Assembly (NCBI RefSeq): GCF_021018895.1
Contig: NC_079375.1
Coordinates: 17,357,992 to 17,421,991, forward strand
Source: Seriola aureovittata
Lineage: Eukaryota > Chordata > Actinopteri > Carangiformes > Carangidae
Direction: 5' to 3'
DNA length: 64,000 nucleotides
Position numbers and translations under genes: made by a program. Positions 12,901 to 58,820 of the stretch are shown here, one piece after another. Under the pieces are notes generated by a model. That model saw only the letters and a program-made list of their open reading frames with translations. It did not search any database and was not told the origin of the DNA. How positions within the stretch are numbered: the stretch's first letter is position 1; each line of letters opens with the position of its first letter.

Positions 12901-15084
12901 ATGCCTTACTATACTATGACATTGTTTTACATTTTTGTGTCTTACTATACTATGACTTTTCATGCCTTACTATACTATGACGTTTTTTCAAATTTTTATA
13001 CCTTACTATATTATGACTTTTCATGCCTTACTATACTATGACGTTTTTTCACATTTTTATGCCTTACTATAATATCGCGTTTTTTCACATATTTTGGTCC
13101 TTACTATATTATGACTTTTATGCCTTACTATACTATGACTTTTCATGCCTTACTATACTATGACGTTTTTTCAAACTTTAATGCCTTACTATACTATGAC
13201 ATTTTATGCCTTACTATACTATGACGTTTTTTCAAATTTTTATACCTTACTATAATATGACTTTTCATGCCTTACTATAATATGACTTTTCATGCCTTAC
13301 TATACTATGACGTTTTTTCACATTTTTATCCCTTACTATACTATGACATTTTTTCACATTTTTATGCCTTACTATAATATCACGTTTTTTCAAATTTTTA
13401 TACCTTAATATAATATGACTTTTCATGCCTTACTATACTATGACGTTTTTTTCACATTTTTATGCCTTACTATACTATGACATTTTATGCCTTACTATAT
13501 TATGACTTTTTATGCCTTACTATACTATGACATTTTTTTTTTACATTTTTATGTCTTACTATACTATGGCTTTTTATGCCTTACTATACTATGATATTTT
13601 TCAAATTTTTATGCCTTACTATACTATGACATTTCATGCCTTACTATACTATGACATTTTATGCCTTACTATACTATGATGTTTTTTCACATTTTTATGC
13701 CTTACTATACTATGACTTTTTATGCCTTACTATACTATGCCGTTTTTTTTAAATTTTTATGCCTTACTATAATATCACGTTTTTTCAAATTTTTATACCT
13801 TACTATACTATGACTTTTCATGCCTTACTATACGATGACGTTTTTTCACATTTTTATGCCTTACTATACTATGACATTTTTTTACATTTCTGTGTCTTAC
13901 TATACTATGACTTTTCATGCCTTACTATACTATGACGTTTTTTCACATTTTTATGCCTTACTATACTATGACCTTTATGCCTTACTATACTACGACATTT
14001 TTTCACATTTTTATGCCTTACTATAATATCACGTTTTTTCAAATTTTTATACCTTACTATAATATGACTTTTCATGCCTTACTATACTATGACGTTTTTT
14101 CACATTTTTATGCCTTACTATACTATGACCTTTATGCCTTACTATACTATGACATTTTTTCACATTTTTATGCCTTACTATACTATGACGTTTTTTCAAA
14201 TTTTTATACCTTACTATAATATGACTTTTCATGCCTTACTATACTATGACGTTTTTTCAAACTTTAATGCCTTACTATACTATGACTTTTTATGCCTTAC
14301 TATACTATGACGTTTTTTCAAATTTTTATACCTTACTATACTATGATGTTTTTTTGACATTTTAATGTCTTACTATACTATGACATTTTATGCCTTACTA
14401 TATTATGACTTTTTATGCCTTACTATACTATGACATTTTTTTTTACATTTTTATGCCTTACTATACTATGGCTTTTTATGCCTTACTATACTATGACGTT
14501 TTTTCAAATTTTTATACCTTACTATAATATGACTTTTCATGCCTTACTATACTATGACATTTTTTCACATTTTTATGCCTTACTATAATATCACGTTTTT
14601 TCAAATTTTTGTACATTACTATAATATGACTTTTCATGCCTTACTATACTATGACGTTTTTTCACATTTTTATGCCTTACTATACTATGATGGTTTTTCA
14701 AATATTTTCGTCCTTACTATATTATGACTTTTATGCCTTACTATACTATGACGTTTTTTCAAACTTTAATGCCTTACTATACTATGACATTTTATGCCTT
14801 ACTATACTATGACGTTTTTTCAAATTTTTATACCTTACTATAATATGACTTTTCATGCCTTACTATACTATGACATTTTTTCACATTTTTATGCCTTACT
14901 ATAATATCACGTTTTTTCAAATTTTTATACCTTACTATAATATGACTTTTCATGCCTTACTATACTATGACGTTTTTTCACATTTTTATGCCTTACTATA
15001 ATATCACGTTTTTTCACATTTTTATGCCTTACTATAATATCACGTTTTTTCACATTTTTATACCTTACTATAATATGACTTTTC

Positions 15085-17400
15085 ATGCCTTACTATACTA
15101 TGACGTTTTTTCACATTTTTATGCCTTACTATAATATCACGTTTTTTCACATTTTTATGCCTTACTATAATATCACGTTTTTTCAAATTTTTATACCTTA
15201 CTATAATATGACTTTTCATGCCTTACTATACTATGACGTTTTTTCACATTTTTATGCCTTACTATAATATGACTTTTCATGCCTTACTATACTATGACCT
15301 TTTTTTCACATTTTTATGCCTTACTATACTATGATGTTTTTTTGACATTTTAAGGTCTTACTATACTATGACATTTTATGCCTTACTATATTATGACTTT
15401 TTATGCCTTGCTATACTATGACGTTTTTTCACGTTTTTATGCCTTACTATACTATGACTTTTCATGACTTACTATACTATGACATTTTTTTTCAAATTTT
15501 TATACCTTACTATAATATGACTTTTCATGCCTTACTATACTATGACATTTTTTCACATTTTTATGCCTTACTATAATATCACGTTTTTTCAAATTTTTAT
15601 ACTTTCATATTCATATAGGTCTTACTATACTATGACATTTTATGCCTTACTATACTATGACGTTTTTTCACATTTTTATGCCTTACTATAATATCACGTT
15701 TTTTCACATTTTTATGCCTTACTATAATATCACGTTTTTTCAAATTTTTATACCTTACTATAATATGACTTTTCATGCCTTACTATACTATGACGTTTTT
15801 TCACATTTTTATGCCTTACTATAATATGACTTTTCATGCCTTACTATACTATGACCTTTTTTTCACATTTTTATGCCTTACTATACTATGATGTTTTTTT
15901 GACATTTTAAGGTCTTACTATACTATGACATTTTATGCCTTACTATATTATGACTTTTTATGCCTTACTATACTATGACATTTTTTTTTTTACATTTTTA
16001 TGTCTTACTATACTATGGCTTTTTATGCCTTACTATACTATGATATTTTTCAAATTTTTATGCCTTACTATACTATGACTTTTTATGCCTTACTATACTA
16101 TGACGTTTTTTCACATTTTTATGCCTTACTATACTATGACATTTTTTCACATTTTTATGCCTTACTATAATATCATGTTTTTTCAAATTTTTATACCTTA
16201 CTATAATATGACTTTTCATGCCTTACTATACTATGACGTTTTTTCACATTTTTATGCCTTACTATAATATGACTTTTCATGCCTTACTATACTATGACCT
16301 TTTTTTCACATTTTTATGCCTTACTATACTATGATGTTTTTTTGACATTTTAAGGTCTTACTATACTATGACATTTTATGCCTTACTATATTATGACTTT
16401 TTATGCCTTACTATACTATGACATTTTTTTTTTTACATTTTTATGTCTTACTATACTATGGCTTTTTATGCCTTACTATACTATGATATTTTTCAAATTT
16501 TTATGCCTTACTATACTATGACTTTTCATGCCTTACTATACTATGACGTTTTTTCACATTTTTATGCCTTACTATACTATGACATTTTTTCACATTTTTA
16601 TGCCTTACTATAATATCACGTTTTTTCAAATTTTTATACCTTACTATAATATGACTTTTCATGCCTTACTATACTATGACGTTTTTTCACATTTTTATGC
16701 CTTACTATAATATGACTTTTCATGCCTTACTATACTATGACGTTTTTTCACATTTTCATGCCTTACTATACTATGATGTTTTTTTGACATTTTAATGTCT
16801 TACTATACTATGACATTTTATGCCTTACTATATTATGACTTTTTATGCCTTGCTATACTATGACGTTTTTTCACGTTTTTATGCCTTACTATACTATGAC
16901 TTTTCATGACTTACTATACTATGACATTTTTTTTCACATTTTTATGCCTTACTATACTATGACTTTTCATGCCTTTCTATACTATGACGTTTTTTCACAT
17001 TTTTATGCCTTACTATACTGTGACATTTTTTCACATTTTTATGCCTTACTATAATATCACGTTTTTTCAAATTTTTATACCTTACTATAATATGACTTTT
17101 CATGCCTTACTATACTATGACGTTTTTTCACATTTTTATGCCTTACTATAATATCACGTTTTTTCACATTTTTATGCCTTACTATAATATCACGTTTTTT
17201 CAAATTTTTATACCTTAATATAATATGACTTTTCATGCCTTACTATACTATGACATTTTTTCACATTTTTATGCCTTACTATAATATGACTTTTCATGCC
17301 TTACTATACTATGACGTTTTTTCACATTTTCATGCCTTACTATACTATGATGTTTTTTTGACATTTTAATGTCTTACTATACTATGACATTTTATGCCTT
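15085..17400 (+). repeat. higher-order repeat block (period about 443 bp) in the minisatellite
   Basis: Identical multi-monomer blocks recur. The same 60-codon open segment starts at 15085, 15642, 16085, 16528 and 16969, spacings 557, 443, 443 and 441. An independent marker, gacattttaaggtctta or its aatgtctta variant, occurs at 15344, 15901, 16344, 16786 and 17360, spacings 557, 443, 442 and 574. Monomers within a block differ while the same position in successive blocks matches, the hallmark of higher-order repeats. Confidence 0.88.
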
Positions 17401-19512
17401 ACTATATTATGACTTTTTATGCCTTGCTATACTATGACGTTTTTTCACGTTTTTATGCCTTACTATACTATGACTTTTCATGACTTACTATACTATGACA
17501 TTTTTTTTCACATTTTTATGCCTTACTATACTATGACTTTTTATGCCTTACTATACTATGCCGTTTTTTCACATTTTTATGCCTTACTATAATATGACAT
17601 GTTTTTTACATTTTTGTGTCTTACTATACTATGACTTTTCATGCCTTACTATACTATGACATTTTATGCCTTACTATACTATGACGTTTTTTCAAATTTT
17701 TATACCTTACTATAATATGACTTTTCATGCCTTACTATACTATAACGTTTTTTCAAATTTTTATGCCTTACTATACTATGGCTTTTTATGCCTTACTATA
17801 CTATGACGTTTTTTCAAATTTTTATACCTTACTATAATATGACTTTTCATGCCTTACTATACTATGACATTTTTTCACATTTTTATGCCTTACTATAATA
17901 TCACGTTTTTTCAAATTTTTATACCTTACTATAATATGACTTTTCATGCCTTACTATACTATGACGTTTTTTCACATTTTTATGCCTTACTATACTATGA
18001 CCTTTCTTGCCTTACTATACTATGACGTTTTTTCAAACTTTAATGCTTTACTATAATATGACTTTTTATGCCTTACTATACTATGACTTTTTTTCACATT
18101 TTTATGCCTTACTATATACTATGACTTTTTTTAAATATTTTTATTCCTTACAATAATGTGACATTTTTATTTCTTACTATAGTATTACTTTATTTTTTAC
18201 ATTTTTATGCCTTACTATACTATGACGTTTTTTCAGATTTTTATGCCTTACAATACTATGACATTTTTATGTGTTACTATACTATGACTTTTTCTTGACA
18301 TTTTTCTTCCTTACAATACTGTGACATTTTTATGCCTTACTATACTATGACTTTTTTTCACAATTTTATGCCTTACTATACTATGACATTTTTTTCACAT
18401 TTTTATGCCTTACTATACTATGACTTTTTTGGAAATTTCTATGCCTTACTATACTATGACTTTTTTTTTTTTTTTACATTTTTATGCCTTACTATACTAT
18501 GACTTTTTTTCTTTTACATTTTTATGCCTTACTATACTATGACTTTTTTTTCACATTTTTATGCCTTACAATAATATGACTTTTTCTTGATATTTTTATT
18601 CCTTACAATACTGTGACATTTTTATGCCTTACTATACTATGTCGTTTTTTTGACATTTATATGCCTTATTATACTATGACTTTTTTTCACCTTTTTATGC
18701 CTTACTATACTATGACATTTTTTCACATTTTTATGCCTTACTATACTATGACATTGCTGGAAATTTTTATGCCTTACAAAACTGTGACATTTTTATGCCT
18801 TACTATACTATGACATTTTTGGAAATTTTCATGCCTTACTATACTATGACCTTTTTTCACATTTTTATGCCTTACTATTCTATGACATTGCTGGAAATTT
18901 TTATGCCTTACAATACTGTGACTTTTTTCACATTCTTATGCCTTACTATACTATGACTTTTTTTTCACAATTTTATGCCTTATTATACTATGATGCTTTT
19001 TGACATTTTTATGCCTTACTATACTATGACATTTTTTTCACTTTTTAATTCCTTACAATACTGCGACATTTTATGCCTTACTATAATATGACGTTTTTTT
19101 TTCATTTTTATGCCTTAGTATACTATGTCGTTTCTTCACAATTTTATGCCTTGCTTACTTACTATGACTTCTTTTTTTTTGACATTTTTACACCTTACTA
19201 TACTATGACTTTTTTTTGACATTCTTATTCCTTACAATACTTTGACATTTTATGCCTTACTATATTATGACTTTTTTCTGAAATTTTTATGCCGCATTAT
19301 ACTACGTTTTTTTTTACATTTTAATTCCTTACTATACTTTTACGTTTTTTATAAATTTTCATGTCTTTCTATACTATGTCGTTTTTTGACATTTTGATGC
19401 CTTACTATACTATGACTTTCTTTAGACATCTTTATTCCTTACAATACTGTGACATTTTTATGTCTTACTATGCTTATACTTTTTGTGCCTTATTATACTA
19501 TGACATATATAT

Positions 19513-22500
19513 ATATAGGCTTTCTATATACATAAAGGTCTGGGCCGGTTCTTTATGTTAAAATCTAATCTATCTAATCTATTATAAACACCTGTCTATT
19601 TCAGACTTTTATTATACGTTGATGATTAATGTGTTCCTTAACTTTAACATATTTGACACTTTAATCAGGTTTAGATATACTAACCCAATAAAAACAAATC
19701 CAACTGCAGTAATGTGGTTGTGGAGTATCAGAGAAAGAATAATAAATAAGACGTTTAGATTGTGACACAAATGTCCTTTTAATAGGAAGCAGATCGCAAT
19801 CAGGCTGCATTCCAGTTCCACTTCATCCTCATTAAAGAACAATCAATAATGATAAGAAACAAATTAGAAACATCCTTAGTAGAAAACAATTCTCTCATGC
19901 GAGTTCTGTGTTCACACTACATTCATATTGGTTACAGAAGACATATTCACAAGCCTTTTTGAAAAACACACACAAAAGAAAAACATTGGTGAGTAATCAT
20001 TACATAGCTTCGGAAATTAAAAACAAGGAAAATAAAAAGTCAAGAAACATCAAAGAGACACGTGCTGGCACAATAAAGTTTCCCCTCATGCAATTGTAAG
20101 TTGATTCTATTCACAGGGTGGGCATCATTGGTCTCCACAGAGTTGTGTCGGCGTGCATGCATGCATGTGTGTCATCTTACATGTGCCCTTTTGTGCTTGA
20201 GCAGAGATGGGTGTGTGTAGATGTGTGTGTGTATGTGTCTGTGTATGTGTGCAGTGGTGTGTGTATGCGTAAATACATGAAGTAGGCAAACGACGAGTCC
20301 TGAACTAGATGATCACTCGTGTTATTTTTTATTTATTTTTGTTGCTTTTTCAGCTACAACCTGACATGTCAAGGTTTGTCTTGAGCCCTGGGATTACTTA
20401 GACAACACATGAACATGATTTAACTTCACTGTGTGTTACATTTCACAAAAGCTGGGGTGGAAAGCTCCTTTTAAAAGACTGGTTCACCCAACAAAAAAAA
20501 GAAAGAATAAAAAATAAAAAATCAAGCACGATTGAACACATGACCCATTGATTTAAGTAAAATTTGGAGGCTTAAATCAAAAGGCATGAGTTGGTGTTCT
20601 CAAGCTAATCGTGGGTTTGGATTAAACATCCCTTTGATCATGGAAAGAAGGCTCTGCTGAGGATTAATAACATTCACAAGATTTGTATTTGGTAGCATTC
20701 AACAGTATTCAGCAAAGACAACATGTGACAGGCCAGCAGTGATGTCTGATGTAGCTCGACACAGCGGCAGGAAAAACCTCCTGCGGCATGTATTCACTGT
20801 CACCAACATCATTACGTTTCACAAAGACACAACAAGACGAGCCGAACTACGACTGTGAGTGTTTGCTCACCTTTTTGCAGTGAAAGGTAAAGGGGTTTGT
20901 CAAAACACATGACGAGACTAATACTTGAACACCATAAATGCTTGGCGGTGACTCTGATGGCTTCTTTCTTTAAAAACAAACAAAGAAACATGAACTCTGG
21001 TTCGTGCAAATTTGGTCCTACTAAAGGCAAATAGTAATTAAAACACTTTCCTTCTCTATTATCCAAAATATATGAGAAGAAGCGTGCACACTTCAAAAAG
21101 GAATGGGGATTTTATGAGTCCATAAATAAAATATCTTAGTGATTTACAAATTTAAAAAAAAAGAATCATAAGTTTCCCATTCCTTGGATCTGGATATTGC
21201 AGTTGGTGCTCCTGTAGTTATACTGACAGCGCATACAGTTTGGGTATGTAGGTACAATATATTGCTCACAATCTCAGAGCCCATTTTGCAGGTGTGACAG
21301 TCAACCCACACACATTCACACACAACCTCACACACCTTCACACACATGCACGCACACATTAACAAAAGACACAGCAGTGTTCACAGAAGATTTGTTCTTC
21401 ATAAAAACCACGAGGTTCAGTGAACATACAAACAAACCACTATTGCCTTATAGAGATGGGTTTAGATAGGTGTGCAGTCGATCGGGAGGGAAGTGTTCCC
21501 CGGGTGTGTCCTTTCAGGCTTCATGTGGATTCATTTCAAGTTCCTCCACAGAGTCACTCATGAAAGACTTTCTGAATGGTAGCGTGTCTGCAGTGTGGCG
21601 GTGTGTCTGTTGCAGAGCAGCTGGGGAAACCCTGTGGTCACTTTGCCAACAGAAGCACAGACAGCCTGTGTTAGTGTGTAAACTGACATCCCAGTCCACT
21701 GATCCTGTAGCCCTTTTTGGAGTTAATGTGCACTCTAGGGGGGTGTGTGTTTGACGTTAGGGTATTGCTCCGTTTGTCGTGATGTGAAGCAAGAAAGGTT
21801 CAAAATAAATGCACATCGTGGCCACAACTTTTACCTTTATCAACACATCACATATCAGGCTCAGCATAGTCCCACTGTCACTGTGTTTTCTCCAGGATTA
21901 TGAAGGTGAATCAGGTCTGATTTATAAAACCTTATGGGACCAGGGTTATATACACCATGCTCACACAGGTCAAATATTGGAGGCACCCATCTTTTATGTG
22001 GGAGGGGAGCGGTTGCCTTGGTTACAGCAAAGTGAATCACAGTGTTCCTGGGGTCAACATGCAGGACGTTAGTACATTACAAGACAGACTAGCAGAGATG
22101 CTGCCCCTGGACACTGATCTTAGGTCAGTGTTGTTGTGTGTTTTTCTCTATTTGGGTTCATGGGCATCATGGAAGCTGATCTTAGATCTGCGCTCCCACT
22201 CCAACTTACACAACACATCACACCATGGGAAGACTACGCAGAGACAACGGGGGAGAGGAGGGGAGAGACGGACTGGAAGAACGACACACAGTCAGGCAGG
22301 CAAGCAGACGGACAGACTGACAGAGCATAGCTAGGCAAGGACTGCTCTCCTGAAGACACAGAGAAGCAAAAGTGCAAAGTGGTCGTTCTCAAACTATTCA
22401 CATGGTTTTTGTCGCTGTTATGCGTTGCATTATATCACATCTAAATGTACAGCGTATAAAAGGTGTGATGTGTTATAGGAAAGAGTGAGTGAGGGATTGA

Positions 22501-22819
22501 CAAGTGCTTGCTAACGTGAGGCTAACCTTAAACTGAGGAGTTTGAGTTGAGCTGCTGAAATATTCTAAATTAAATCAGATTTTTTTTAATAAACATATTC
22601 CTTCATGTTTGCATTGATACCATTGCAATGTAAATGTTGCATAATGTATGCAGATACAGTATATGTACAATAGTGGGTTTACATGTGTGTGCTTCTGTAT
22701 TGCACATGGTCGTTTATCTATGTGGGTATGAGTACTATACTATGTGTAATACTATGTCTATTGGGTATGTCTCTGGTGTTTTTGTGCACACGTGTGTGTC
22801 CTCGCTCTCTCCTCCTCCC
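19513..22819 (-). other. unc13a: unc13a 3' UTR / downstream region (predicted)
   Basis: No coding exon on either strand. The interval follows the unc13a stop on the minus strand. Candidate minus-strand AATAAA signals (TTTATT on +) are at 20328-20333, 20332-20337 and 19608-19613. If the last is used, the 3' UTR is about 3.2 kb and ends less than 100 bp from the minisatellite. GT/CA-rich low-complexity patches occur at 20150-20270 and 21295-21360. Confidence 0.45.
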
Positions 22820-51629
<28,810 letters not shown>

Positions 51630-52100
51630 CTCTGATAGCGGCGTGAGCGTCCCCGGCTGTCCTCTGCTGAGTGCTCCGTGATTTGTTTGGTCAGTCCGTT
51701 TGTCTCCTGGTTACTGAGAAAAATACAACTCAAACCGCCAAACCGTTACCCTAACTGGTAACGGAAACAAAACAGCATCGTGTCAGCGGCGTTCGTCTGT
51801 TTCTCTGTGGAGCTGTTGCTCTTTCAGCAGGACAAGACACACAGGAGTGAAATCCTCGCCCCCCTCTTCTTCCTCCTCTGCATTGCCTCAGCTCTCCTCC
51901 TGTTCAGTTGCTCCTCCTGCGCGCACAGCCATCTTGTTTCAGCGGCAGTACCCACCGCGCGAGGACAGCTCCCCCGCGCCGCGCCGCCCTGACGTCACGA
52001 TTGATGAGTAGCAGGCAGGGGTTTGGGGAAGCGCGGGGAGGTGGGCCTCACGGTGGGGTGGACGGAGGAGACGGGAACTGGATGGCTCTGAATTATTATC
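51630..52100 (-). promoter_or_regulatory. unc13a: unc13a 5' leader and CpG-rich promoter with a CRE
   Basis: Upstream of the ATG the sequence becomes CpG-rich (about 51880-52080). It has a perfect palindromic cAMP-response element TGACGTCA at 51990-51997 and, reading in the unc13a direction, an AACAAGATGGCT motif (YY1/TISU type) at 51938-51927. Two short minus-strand upstream ORFs (51932-51888, 14 codons; 51883-51824, 19 codons) would lie in the leader if transcription starts at or beyond the YY1-like site. The start site itself cannot be read from sequence. Confidence 0.5.
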
Positions 52101-52290
52101 AGTAATACACTCAATGAAATGACGCCGAGGAATTTAATTCATTGTTTTCAGTGTTACAAAGCATCTCAGAAAAGTTGTCTTTTTCTCGTATTATCCATTT
52201 GTAGATATCCAGTAAGCCTGGATAATCAACCCATCGCCCCAGACATCCAGGGCCCCAAGCTCCAGGTATAATTTGTTTATTGCATTGATG

Positions 52291-52410
52291 GGATATAACT
52301 AAGTACATTTACTCAAGCTCTGTTCTGAATTACAATTTCTAAGTGCTTGTTCTTTACTCAGGCATTTCCATTTTATGCTTCCTTTGGCTACTTCTACAAC
52401 AAAACAGTTC
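52291..52410. mobile_element. 5' fragment of the dispersed repeat seen at 44968
   Basis: Reads ataactaagtacatttactc, tctaagtgcttgttctttac, tcaggcatttccattttatg. It corresponds to the start of the repeat copy at 44968-45491, truncated before its 3' half. Confidence 0.5.
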
Positions 52411-53899
52411 AGTGAAATATAGTAGCCTACTTTTTTTTACCAGGGGCAGAGCCAGACATATGTTCGGGCGTTAGCTTAGCCCCATCTTAAATCTATATAC
52501 AGGGGACATGCTCCCCCAAGGGTTTTTTCCCCATTCACAGCAGTTACATGCACTATTTACTGTATCAAGCCATTTGTACATTATTTGGGAAGAACATGAT
52601 AGTTCTCCAGGAGATCATACAGAGCCTGCATCATATTTTGAATCCAATTGTTCTCTGTCTCCATCATATGGAAACCACAACACAACACATGATGACAATG
52701 ACTAATTTTCACTACTGTCACATAAAAAGAAGAAAAAATTACATGATGTTAATATTTTGAATTTATAGGCCTATGACATAGGTGGGGAATGAATTTGGCA
52801 TAAACAGCATCGAGTGGAGTAGCGTTCACAGATTTAATGTTTAGATGACAAATCCAGACCATAATAATATGTGCTGAACTAACTGAGCAGTCATGGATCC
52901 ACAACAAGGCCAAGCAAATGTCTTCAATACTCTGAGCTGGGGCCAACAGAAGAACATTTACTCTAATGATATTACATTTCTTTAAGGAAAAGCATCATAG
53001 GATAAACAACATGGACATGTACTGTAATATTATCATACAGTATTTTATTTGATCTACTCCTGATCACTCTGTTCTCATTTCCTCCTCTTCAGCTCCACTC
53101 ATCTATTACTGGAAATGCCCTCCACTCAAAGAAAATATAAAACAAAAATAGTTTTAATATTTCTGTCCATAAACTGAAGATGTAAAAATATTAAAAGCAT
53201 ATCTTATTCTCTTACATCTGCTCCACTTCTGCTCTCCTTTCCTCCTCTTTTCTTAATCCTGTGCTGTCAACACTTTTTCATCTCCTGTCTGTGGAGGTAG
53301 ATTTGTCTAAATGATATTTGTGTGAATAGATTGACAATCAGTGAGTAAATGTGTAATCTGTAAATATAAAACAAATAAATTCTACTTACTCAAAACACTG
53401 GTAAATGGCAGTACCTTTACTTATTATACAGGACAATGCTAACTGATACAACTGAACCCATCAGTATACAGGGTGAGCATGTCCAGCACTAGGTGTGAGT
53501 CAGTATGTGGGCAATGTGAGCATATCTTGGTGTTTGTTTTGCCACACTGACAAAGAGAGGAAGTGATATGGAGAAAGAACTTGAGCTCTCCAGAGGAATG
53601 GAGACCATCAAACATGAATCCCATAAGTGCTGAGTCTGTCAGAGGATGACAAGAAACAGAGATGGTGCAAGTGGATATGATGAAGTATCAAAAACAAAGG
53701 AGAATTATTTCCAAAGAGTCTCACTGCTGCAAAGCAAAACATTGAGATGAAACACACACAATGTTCAGAGCAGCCACTTAAGGCTTAAGAGATGCAAAGA
53801 GTGTACATATTAAACTCACAGTATACACATATTAAGCTAAACATAATAAAATACTGCTGTGGCTCTGAATCGCAGCTCATAACCCTGATATCCAAGTAT

Positions 53900-53927
53900 A
53901 TCATCATCATCATCATCATCATCATCA
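53900..53927 (+). repeat. ATC trinucleotide microsatellite
   Basis: About nine tandem TCA/ATC units in the unc13a-btbd2 intergenic region. Confidence 0.9.
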
Positions 53928-54754
53928 CTGTAAAAGATACCATGCTTTATATTGTCCAAGGTCTTTACACTTTACTATTTAGATTATGTTTAGATTAATG
54001 TTAAAAAGCCATAAATGGGTTTATCTTGTAAAAAAAATTATCTTAGTTCCTTAAACCTCAATTTAGCTCCATACATTTTAAGCTTGGGGTAAAATTTGTC
54101 TTTGTGAAATCAAGCGCAATATTTACTCACAAAGTATCACAATTTTTCACTAATATTATTTTTGTTTTATTACAGCAGGAGAGAGTGCACTGCAGCTGCA
54201 AAACCATGCAAACATTCATTTCGAAATCATTTACTATCAGTGATGGTAATGACTGCAATATTGAATAGTTATTTGTTCAATAGTGGGTCAGTGGTTAATA
54301 GCATGATAGTGTCAAATGTCTCCTTACCAGTCATGTTTAATGATAGCTTAAATTTACCGGACAGTTATGTGGCAGAGGTCTGTGTGATCAGGGCAATAAC
54401 AGGCTGAATATGGGCACTAAATAGTCTGGACTCAAATGCCTGTTGTGTTCCAGTAGAATAGCCTAATCTGCACAGGTTTTACACTGTTCTCCATGGACAG
54501 ATTTTAAACAGGAACTGCCACAGCAACGCCTTAACCATTATTGCAAAAAGTTTGCATTTTTGCGATAATTAATCATAAACAGGAGCGTGTTTATGCTTGT
54601 GTTATAGGAAAATATACCTCCTGTGCAGGTGGAGAGCAGCTTGTATTATCAGTAATAAACGCCAGGGGGAAGCAAAATGAAGCTATGGCTGTCGAGACTA
54701 CTAGATATACACAAAACGATGAAGTGTGTTGTTTACGCCTACGCTAAATTCAAG

Positions 54755-58820
<4,066 letters not shown>

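Larger units (their letters stand above)
8256..19512 (+). repeat. 11-kb AT-rich minisatellite of 36-bp and 25-bp monomers
   Basis: The whole interval is tandem copies of one unit. The shared core reads atgccttactatactatgac. It is followed either by gttttttcacattttt (about 36 bp) or by only five bases such as ttttc, ttttt or atttt (25 bp). Recurrent variants include ctataatatcac, ctatactatgatg and tttgacattttaatgtc. At about 30 bp per monomer this implies several hundred copies. Copies at 8256-9580 and about 18030-19512 are visibly degenerate; the centre is far more uniform. The + strand is strongly T-rich. No unrelated insertion is apparent. The long open frames inside it (poly-MPYYTMTF, poly-ALLYYDVF) are by-products of the repeat, not genes. 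Confidence 0.97.
52101..54754. other. intergenic region between divergent unc13a and btbd2
   Basis: No coding exon is supported on either strand. Contents: a dispersed-repeat fragment at about 52291-52410, an ATC trinucleotide microsatellite at 53900-53927, and otherwise AT-rich unique-looking sequence. The last few hundred bases must contain the btbd2 promoter, but no TATA or clear CpG island is visible immediately upstream of its ATG. Confidence 0.5.
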
